DNA of 64,000 bases, taken from the NCBI GenBank assembly GCA_963691705.1, contig OY829544.1, forward strand, positions 40,197,917 through 40,261,916, in the 5' to 3' direction. The notes beneath the pieces are model-generated. The model was not told the DNA's origin. It saw only the letters and a list, made by a program, of their open reading frames with translations, and searched no databases. The translations under genes and the position numbers were made by a program. This stretch comes from Viola odorata (Eukaryota; Streptophyta; Magnoliopsida; Malpighiales; Violaceae). Positions 56,425-64,000 of the stretch are shown piece by piece; the stretch's first letter is position 1; the number at the start of each line of letters is the position of its first letter.

Positions 56425-56835
56425 ATGGCCGATTCTCATTTCTTAGATACGTTTGCACGAGATTCTCCACCAACTCCTCTGACCTCTCCTGATTCGGATA
56501 ACCCTCCTCCGTCGCCCCCCTGGAGGTCGTCCGTTCGCCGACGGTGTCGCAAGAAGCGGAGGAAGGAGGTTACGGAGGCTTCTAAATCATTCTATGATGC
56601 TCTAGCCACTTTTTCTTCGAAGGGGAAGGAAACATCCTGTCCTCCTCGCGAGTCACCGCAAGAGGCTCCTTCTGCCTGTTCGGCTGTAGGGACGATGCCG
56701 CCGGCTGTTGAGGAGAAGTCAGATCAGTCGTCTGCTCTCGTGGGGGAGAAGGTTGAAGAACCTTTTCCTTTCGCTGGTGAGGACAAGGATGATGTGGTCT
56801 ACTGCTACGGCATCTCCTGGTCTGATGGGGAATAG
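56425..56835 (+). CDS. Small ORF type b, intact (136 aa), unknown function
   Basis: ATG in ATTTCATGGCC context to TAG, with TATTTAAA about 75 bp upstream (56349-56356). Sequence: Pro/Ser/Asp-rich start (MADSHFLDTFARDSPPTPLT), a basic nuclear-localisation-like block (RRRCRKKRRKEV), helix TEASKSFYDALATFSSKG and an acidic end (EDKDDVVYCYGISWSDGE). Low complexity and looks disordered. Its tail is followed by TTGTAGATGCCGTATGGCTT and AATAATAAAG, also found after small ORF a at 44171. Unknown function. Confidence 0.55.
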   Translation: MADSHFLDTFARDSPPTPLTSPDSDNPPPSPPWRSSVRRRCRKKRRKEVTEASKSFYDALATFSSKGKETSCPPRESPQEAPSACSAVGTMPPAVEEKSDQSSALVGEKVEEPFPFAGEDKDDVVYCYGISWSDGE

Positions 56836-57296
56836 ATGGGCGTAGCGCGCTTTTTTTTTGTAGATGCCGTATGGCTTCTTAAAATAATAAAGCTTTTATT
56901 TTCTTTCGTTCTTCCGTTGCTTTCCTCTTTTGTGTTTCTAGGATTATCGCGGGAGTAAGCCTTTCGCTGGGACGCAACCGATTTTTGGTTTTTGGTCGGC
57001 AACTGTCTTCTTCCAAAAGGCATTGATGACTGTCCACGCGTCCTTTTTCACTTTGCACGTGCTTTGCTTTTATAGGCTGTTCCTCTTTTAGGTTTTTCCT
57101 TTAAAAGGAATTCTCTCTTCTATTTTAACACTTTTCTGCTGATATTTCAAATTCTTCGTATTTCCTTTCTTCTGTGCTTCTTTCTTCCCGAGAGATTTTT
57201 CTGTAATTGCTCGCCGGTGCTGACGGCCGATTCGCTGGTTCTCTGCTCCAGGTATTTTGTTCTTCTATCGCCGTAGTTTTACTTTTCCAGTCCATT
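56836..57296 (+). other. Region between small ORF b and additional ORF 2
   Basis: No coding sequence. Contains the poly(A)-like AATAATAAAG (about 56887) and a TTTTATAGGC sequence near 57068 that could serve the next ORF. Confidence 0.5.
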
Positions 57297-59537
57297 ATGT
57301 CTTATACTACATCCTCTGCAACCACTGAGAATCCCTTAGATCCCGAGGTTAGAAAAGCTCGTAGTATCTTTGATTGTAATGAAGTTTTGAGGGCTGAGTT
57401 AGAGGAACATGGTATCACTTTTCCTATGGGATATCGCCCCTTTATCTCTCTGAAGGATACCCGGCTTACGGATGCCATGTGGGGGACGTTCCGACTGGTT
57501 TATTTCAAGATGTTTACCTACGGGTTTCGTCTTCCACTTCATACTTCTCTGATGAAGCTGCTCAATCATCATGATCTTAATCCCGTTCAAATAACTCCCT
57601 CCTCCTGGTGTGGGCTTTACGCCTTTCTTCGTTCGTGTGAGATGAAGCGTATTTTCGCTCCATCGGTCGATCTGTTTCATACATTTTTTGTCTTAAGGTG
57701 CCGCGGCTGCTTGATAGATATTACCCCTAGATGGGATGAGGACGTCATTCGGTTCTTCTGGCGGAACTTTCAAGGCTTCGAAGAGAACGTGGCCAACTAG
57801 AAAAACGGCTTCTTCACCCTTCGCTTACCCTCTCGGTACTGGCGCAGTGGGTTCAATCGAGTGATCACTGGTGCTGCTTGGCAAAAACCAGATGTAATGT
57901 CCAGTATGGATGTATCTAATGTTAACGCTCTATTAGAGATAGAAGGGCCTTTCCGTATTCGAGAATTTGCTCGGTTCAGGCCTCTGTCAGAGTGTGCCGT
58001 TGGTGAGTTTTTTTCTTTTATCGCCTTATCGCCCTGACTTTCTTGTTATATTTAAAACATTTTATCGGCAGGTAACGCTGAGGGACGCTCCTTTGGAGAA
58101 AATGACGCACCTTTGAATGTAGTGCCGCTTCAGACGTTACCTCCTTCTCCTCCCCCGGAAGGCTTCAGTCGTCCGCCTGTTCCGCCGCGAGGAAAGAGAA
58201 ACAAGACTGTCGTGACGCGCAGCGCCTCCACCCGATCTTCTCGTTTTTTGGAGAATTGGCTGCCGCCTCGCGGTAAGGGAGCGGCCCCGAATAACCCTGT
58301 GGTTGAAGAGGTCGACAGCGATAGCGGAAGCATGGATGCCGGTCCCGAGCTGCGTCATGCTACTCTTGCCCAGCGGATGAGGCTTAGGTCAAGAAAAGAT
58401 GGTCCTGCGGCGGAGTCAGCCGAGGATGATAGCGACGAGATCGCTGTCGAAACCGAGCGTCTCGTGAAGAGAGTTCGCAAAGAGAAGTCTGACCCGCCGA
58501 TTCCTTCCGAGGAGGAAGTCAACGGGGTTCCCACCGAGGAGGTTAATGCTCCGAGCGTTACGGGTCCTTTACCGACGACGGAAGTTACCGAGGTGTCCTC
58601 TGCCATTCCGCCCAAAGTTCATGAGGCTTCAGCAGCGATGGGGCCATCTCTGGCGTCTGGCGGTTCTACTTCTCCAATTCGCTCCTTTATTCCGAATGTG
58701 AGTTTACCACTTCCCAATCCGATTGCTCCTCCTACCCATCTCCCGCAGAAGCCTGAGTTTTTGTATCTTTCTTCGATTTCGGGCGTTGGTAATTCCGTGA
58801 AAAAATGCTGTCCCCCTTATATCGCCAATCTATCCCCTCAAGGCTTTCAAGGCCCTGCCGCATATCAGTTGAACTTGTCTTCCCTTGGCACCGACGGTCT
58901 TCGTGCTTTAGGAATATCGGATCCCTCCTCAAGAGAAGAGCCAGTGGGCCCGATAGTGGGACAAATGTTCGCTTCTTCGAAAGACAAGGAAGAGTTCTTG
59001 TGGCATTCTCCTGACGTACGGCATTCACGTCTTCTGACCAATATGTTGGCCTGCTTTCGTGAGCTGAATTATTTTTTCGATGATCAGCGGGGTAAGGTTC
59101 CCCCTTCTTCTGATTTAAAAGGGGAACTGGACGCCGCCTTGATGAAGGTGACGGAGTTATCGCAGCTTCAAGAGCGAACCCGGGCGGAATTGGATGACTG
59201 TCGTGCCGAGCTTGCTCGAGAAAAATCAAAGGGGAAGGCTAAGATAGACCTTCTAGAGGTGGAATTGGTGGTGGCTGATAGGAAGAATGTCTTCCTTCGA
59301 GAAGAGATAGCGTCTCGCGATGCAGATTTGGCCAAAATACCCTCGAAGATAAACAAGACCATGGATATCTGCCTCTTCGAGTTTATGGATCTCTATCGCC
59401 AGGGAAACGTCAACCCGTCAGTGTTGGCCGATAATGCTTCCACAAGATTGAAGGACTTGAAGGAAAGTGAGGGAAATCTTTCTTCTTCTGTGGGAGGACA
59501 AAGGGATAATGACTGCGATGCTTGCAAGGACCCATGA
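57297..59537 (+). CDS. Additional ORF 2 (Transposase_28-like plus coiled coil), two exons
   Basis: Exon 1 57297-58002 starts MSYTTSSATTENPLDPEVRK. The core has YFKMFTYGFRLPLHTSLMKL, LNPVQITPSS, YAFLRSC, ITPRWDED and YWRSGFN. One in-frame TAG (57798-57800) interrupts it. Intron 58003-58071 (GTGAGT...TCGGCAG, 69 bp) restores the frame through V-G-N-A-E-G. Exon 2 58072-59537 is Pro/Ser-rich, has a basic/acidic middle (RMRLRSRKDG, EVDSDSGSMD) and a C-terminal coiled coil (about 59130-59340: LSQLQERTRAELDDCRAELA). Same architecture as the ORFs at 51682 and 60155. The role of this protein is unknown; the domain name comes from its occurrence in gypsy-like elements. Except for the stop it looks intact. 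Confidence 0.72.
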
Positions 59538-60154
59538 TTGATCGGGATAGTTTCATTTAGAAGACTTTCTATTTATTCATTTCTTTTGTCTTGTAATAAT
59601 GCCCTGTTATGCGGCGATACATTTGCTTTTTATTGCTTTTTGAACTTCATTCCGCCCTTCCGCGTTGATTCAATGCTGCCCTTTTAATTAAGGTCTTCTT
59701 GCGTTATCTCCTTTCCCGCGATATCATGCTTGTTTTTTCCAAGAGGCGGTGATCACTTTTCAGAGCATTTAATGCTTGCCCTTCTTTCATAAGAAAATTC
59801 GCGATTGTACAGACACACGTGTCCATTTCTTTTGGCGCTACGAGCTAGCGTGCTTGACAACTTTGCCTAGATCGAGGCGTTGTAGCGCTTTTCTAGGATT
59901 GTACTCATTACCTGAGTCTGTTCCTTGTGCCACTTCCATGCAACGACTGTGGCATCCGTCGTTTCGTTTAATTATTAGGGTTATAAAACCCAATATTTAT
60001 TCTTTTCGTTTTCTTTTATCATCCTTTTTTCCATATTTTCTTTCAGCCGTCTCATTTTTTCCCCACTATCCAGGGCTCTTCGAAGTGCTTTTCTCTTAAG
60101 GTATTTTCTTTCTCCTCCATCGTCTTCTTCGTCTTTTAGCTTTTTAATTCTGCC
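59538..60154 (+). other. Promoter region of additional ORF 3
   Basis: Noncoding. TATA box TTATAAAACCC at 59992-59998, then a long pyrimidine-rich leader (TCTTTCAGCCGTCTC and TTCTTTCTCCTCC) up to the ATG. Confidence 0.6.
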
Positions 60155-62511
60155 ATGGCTAAGACTCGCCGCTCTGAGTCGAAATCTGCCGATGAAAAAA
60201 GGATGGATATTACGGCCAGTGTTATCACTTCGTGAGCATTTGGCCGCCCATAATGCTATCATCCCTGATGATTATAAGGCCAGTGTTGTCCCCGAGTCTC
60301 TACGTTTGAACAACATTTTGACGGGCACTCGTAGGGTCATGTATGCGCAGATGTTCCATTATGGTTTTCGCCTTCCCATTGACCCTTTTGTCCAGGAATT
60401 GCTTGTTGCCGGCGATCTGTCTCCGGCCCAATTGTCCCCAAATGCATATTGTTGTGTTTATGCTTTTTTGGAGCTCTGTAAATACAAAAAGATTACTTCC
60501 CCTTCCCTTCTGCTGCTTAAATATGTTTTTAAGCTGATGAAATGCCGGGGAGTGATAACGATATCGCCCCGCTTCGACGATGATTCTCTCAAGTCCTTTA
60601 CTTGGAAACTCCTCCATATCGAGTCTTCCATTGATGGCTGGAAAAAGGAATTTTTTGTGGTAGATATTCCTGAAGATCTTTGTTCCTGGTGGCGATCTGG
60701 GTTTAACCAAAACGTGGATGACACCTCTTGGAGCCAGCCAGAGACCCTTCCGCAACGTTAACAAGGCTGGTTAAACAAATTACTCGAACTGGAAATCAGC
60801 GTTCACATTCGCCAAGTGGCTTGTCAAATGGACATTCGTGGTTGTGTTAAATGTGAGTGTTGCGTTACTCCCTTCTTTGCTGTTACTGTTACTAACGCTG
60901 ACATTATTTTGTGCTTTCGCAGCGACGGATCCCAACTATAAATCCGAGAGCGTAAGGAGACGTTTGAGGAGGGCCCAAGAGAGAGAGGAAAAAGAGAGAC
61001 GCTTCCACGGAAGCAACTGATAATCCCACCAAACTTTCGGCCACTTCCGCGAGCGTTGTCCAAGTGTCCTCTTCGGCCGACATTCCTTCGGGCATTCCCT
61101 TCGTGACCGTCGCTGCCCCTCCTGCTCAGACTTCTTCTTCTTCCCAGGCCTCTAAGGCCATTGCCAAAGGAAAAAAGAAGAGAAAAACAAGAAGCGTTGC
61201 CGCTCTCAGACCTTCTCCGGACGCGGCAGGCTCTTCAGAAGCGCCTCCTTCCAACACTGCTGCGGTAAGGGTACCTTCTAGCCGTCATAGGCTACATTTC
61301 CATTTCTGTTGTTGTTTAATTTCTTTCTTCTTTTCTTTTTGTATTTTGAATTATATTCTTGGCAGGACACTATCGCTGTTGCTACCTTTGCTCCTCCGTC
61401 AGATAACATGGAGTTGAGTTATGCGCTGACCGGTTCCAAGAAGAGACAGCGCTCGGGAGATGAGGGCGGAAACCCCTCTTCCTTTACTACCGGGGTAGAG
61501 AATAGGTCTGTGGATGGGTTTGACTCGACGGCCGCTCCTCAGGGAGAGAATCCTTCAGGATTTTTGGGGAATCTGGGCACTAGTGATACCTTGGAGGCTT
61601 CTCCCCATTCTTTCGGCGGTTCCGCTCATGTGTATCCGTCCAATATGGGATACCAGGATGTCTCACAGGATTTCTCCGGTTATCAGCCTCATGGCATTTA
61701 TATCGCTTCAGGAGGTTCATTGTCACAGGTCGGCGCTCCCTTTTCCTTGGGTTTTCTTCCTTCGCGTATCCCCCTCCGGGACCGTTTTGGTGAAGGAGGA
61801 GCCACTTTTAACTGTGTTGTAGATCTCGGTCCGTTGAGTGGGCCCGCTGCGGTGACTCATCAAATTGGATTATTCGATCTCCGGAATACTGCTTTGACCG
61901 CGTTAGGGGGTGACGACTCCGATGAGGTTACGGCTTTTCTAGTTTCTCAATTATTGACGTCTGCACTAGAACGGGTAGCTTTTCTTTCGAGGTCTGTGCT
62001 GGACAGGGAAAACTCCATACGTTCTTCTCTTTTTAACGACATGATGTCTTTTCATTACTGGGCGGAGGAAGCGCGAAGTCAAGCCGCTTCCCTCTCCTCC
62101 ACTTTGAAGGAATTGGAGCGGGAGCGGGATGAGAAGAAAAAATGGCTGGAGGAGCAAACAAAATTATTGTTGGCTCATCGGGAGCAAGAAAAAGAGCAAT
62201 CTGCCGCCTTAGCAACGGAAAAGGCCAAAGTCGTCGCTTTGGAGAATGAGAAATTATCTTGGGAGAATGAGAGATCATCTCTGATCAAGGAGAAAGCTGC
62301 CCTAGAGGAAGAGTCAGCCGATAAGAGCATGTGGCATGTCGAACAGACTGCCATCACTTTAGTTGATTGTTTTGAAGAAGTCCACGGGGTCGACGCGTAC
62401 AAACCCGATGAGGTCTCTGCCGCCTTTAAACGAAGATCAGGGCACATTAACGAGGAAGGCTTTCGCCAGGCTAAAGCGGCAGGCTGGAAAAGGAGGAACC
62501 CCGACGGTTGA
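60155..62511 (+). CDS. Antisense additional ORF 3 (Transposase_28-like plus coiled coil), three exons
   Basis: ATG 60155 in CCATGGCT context (MAKTRRSESKSADEKRMDIT), then a frameshift near 60200. Exon 1 core: FHYGFRLPIDPFVQELLVAG, PAQLSPN, YAFLELC, ISPRFDDDSLKSFTWKLLHI and WWRSGFNQ. Intron 60853-60922 (70 bp) and intron 61265-61365 (101 bp, phase 0) lie at places equivalent to those of ORF 1. Exon 3 runs to TGA 62511 with a long coiled coil (about 62050-62330: LKELERERDEKKKWLEEQTK) and ends near GWKRRNPDG. A stop after exon 1's core (60759) and a frameshift near 61015 show decay. It faces the integrase of the minus-strand Tat element, mirroring ORF 1. Confidence 0.73.
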
Positions 62512-63039
62512 TCCGCTTTGAGGCTTTATCGCTTTTCCCTTAGTGACCAATCGTCATTATGTTTTTTCTATTATTTTGACCATCACCGTTTGTAGCTCCC
62601 CTTAAATATTTTGATATGTTCGAACAACTTTATCGTTGACTTTCTTTATGTCTAGTTGTCTGTTTGCGAACTCCTTTGGCGTTATCTTCGCCATATTTAT
62701 TCCATGCGCTTTCTTTCCCGAACATACCCTTAGCGTTCCTGTCAAAATTACGGAACTCGACCTTGGGCTAGCTTTCCCAATGAGTCTGATGGTATCTCTT
62801 CTCATGAGATCCTCGCTCTTTCCGCTGCCCGGAAAGCATTCTACGCATTCTAAATTATAAATTATCAGTAACAACAACATGTTACGAGAGACAGTAATTA
62901 CCTGTAGGAGCTTTTCCGCTGCCATCATAGGGCGTCACTTTGGAACCCGTAGAGAATAGCTTTCGCTATCAGCTCTATACTTCACCAGGGATTACACATC
63001 TGGTTACTAGCCAGGATTTCACGATTCTCCACGTTTCCC
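62512..63039. other. Noncoding stretch between additional ORF 3 and the repeat array
   Basis: No gene recognised; probably the 3' untranslated region of the additional ORF and of the minus-strand element. Confidence 0.5.
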
Positions 63040-63505
63040 TGTTTTCACGATCGGCCCTTAAGTGCTTCGTCTTAGTGAGCTGTCGGATCGGGACGGCTAT
63101 CACAAGGCTAGGGAATTTTCACTTTTGGGTGTTGCCCTCGCATCTAGAACCGTGTCCTTCCTTAATGGCCTGGCTGCAGCAGCCCAGCCGTTAAGATAGG
63201 AGTCTTGTTTCTAGACGGAGTTTCTATTTTTTGGGGCGTGTCTCTTCTTGATAGGCCGTCTCCACGAGAACGGTCCGTACAAGGAAAAGATTTTTCACTC
63301 CCAAAGATACCGGGTGGTGCCCTCACTTAATGAGCCGTCTGATCAAGATCGGTCATCACAAGGGTAGGACTTTTCACCCCTGGGGGCGTCTAGGATCTTT
63401 CAATCCGACGCTATTCAAGGTATGTTGGGTAGTGCCCTCACTTAATGGGCCATCTGATCAAGACCGGCCATCACAAGGATAGGACTTTTCACTTTCCCAA
63501 GATAC
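63040..63505. repeat. Tandem array of ~80-110-bp units, reverse of the 50590-51110 family
   Basis: About four units with GCCCTCACTTAATGAGCCGT, CTGATCAAGATCGGTCATCA and CAAGGGTAGGACTTTTCAC. On the minus strand they read GTGAAAAGTCCTATCCTTGT, TGATGGCCGGTCTTGATCA and GGCCCATTAAG, nearly identical to units at 50590-51110. It sits at the same place, between integrase and the facing ORF. Confidence 0.9.
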
Positions 63506-63608
63506 CCCCTTTTTATCTGCACAAGAGCAACCACAACATCCCACGAAAGCTCTCTCATCGAGCGTTAGTCATGGTTAGGGTCGGCATAAATCAAAGGTGC
63601 AGAGAAAA

Positions 63609-64000
63609 TTAAATTCTAGCATAATATAGTTTCAAGCGAGCGATATTCCAAGAGTTGGATAGGGGTGTACCATCGAGTGTCTCCAGACGATAGGCTCCTT
63701 TCCCGACAACGTGGGTGACACGATATGGTCCTTCCCAGTTCGGACTGAGTTTCCCCATTCATTGTCCTGCCGCTCACTTGTCTCTGAGCACCAGGTCACC
63801 AGCTTTCAGCAATCGCTCTTTAATGCGCCTGTTATGATATCGGGCCATCTTTCGTTTATAATGTTGTGTTTTCAGAAGGATTTCTTCTCAGACTTCTGGT
63901 AACGCATCCAGGTTAGCTCGTAACCTTTCCTCATTTAGTTCCTCACGAAAGTGGGCCACCCGTAGGCTCATGGTTCCAATTTCTACTGGTGTGACGGCTT
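63609..64000 (-). pseudogene. Integrase C-terminus of a second Tat-lineage element, cut by the window edge
   Basis: The minus strand reads AVTPVEIGTMSLRVAHFREE, LDALPEV (stop) EEILLKTQHYKRKMARYHNR, AGDLVLRDK (stop) AAGQ (stop) MGKLSPNWEGPYRVTHVVGK and ends NIARLKLYYARI, TAA 63609-63611. It is very close to the C-terminus at 50090-50498, so both elements belong to the same family. Three in-frame stops. The rest of the element lies to the right of the window. Confidence 0.92.

Overview
This window is plant nuclear DNA, probably from a eudicot with a large, transposon-rich genome. It contains no intact host gene. What it shows is several layers of nested transposable elements: Ty3/gypsy elements of the Ogre/Tat type with an extra RNase H before integrase, a chromovirus-like gag-pro element, hAT and PIF/Harbinger DNA transposons, spliceosomal GT-AG introns and plant-style LTR promoters (CTATAAATA). 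A 200-base run of N (44395-44594) is an assembly gap.

Layout. 1-9877 (+): the 3' half of an Ogre-like element (decayed pol, a long noncoding 3' region with tandem repeats and a 1.67-kb solo LTR inserted in it, a polypurine tract and a 2.38-kb 3' LTR). 9878-10657 (-): truncated LTR of a related element, joined to the first in inverted orientation. 10800-11780 (-): gag-pro remnant. 11784-12333 (+): two exon-like pieces of an unidentified gene. 12334-17688: AT-rich DNA with a 767-bp non-autonomous hAT element (perfect 8-bp target duplication) and an old LTR-like fragment. 17689-21250: a TIR element (TTA duplication) that holds a second TIR element, a 2.8-kb PIF/Harbinger-type unit carrying pieces of a SWIB-domain gene and a DEAD-box helicase gene. 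21875-22378 (+): broken three-exon gene resembling an HMG-box protein, cut off by a retrotransposon LTR.

22460-40634 (-): a second Ogre-like element with its 3' LTR at 22460-24192, a large 3' noncoding region present as two diverged copies with different satellite arrays, no visible pol, and a gag. That gag is split by a complete 5324-bp LTR element (33791-39114) with perfect TACGT duplications, PBS and PPT, which codes only for Gag and protease: a TR-GAG-like non-autonomous element.

41870-64000: Tat-lineage territory. A plus-strand gag-pro-RT-RNaseH-aRNH-integrase (44627-50498, many stops) faces a spliced antisense additional ORF (51682-54020, -) across an ~80-bp tandem array. A second, minus-strand Tat element enters from the right edge (integrase C-terminus 63609-64000). 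It too is faced by an antisense spliced ORF (60155-62511, +) across an array of the same repeat family. A third paralogue of the additional ORF (57297-59537, +) and two pairs of small ORFs (types a and b), each with its own TATA box and linked to a recurring ~42-bp motif, lie between. This convergent arrangement of pol, conserved array and intron-containing antisense ORFs is the most interesting system here.
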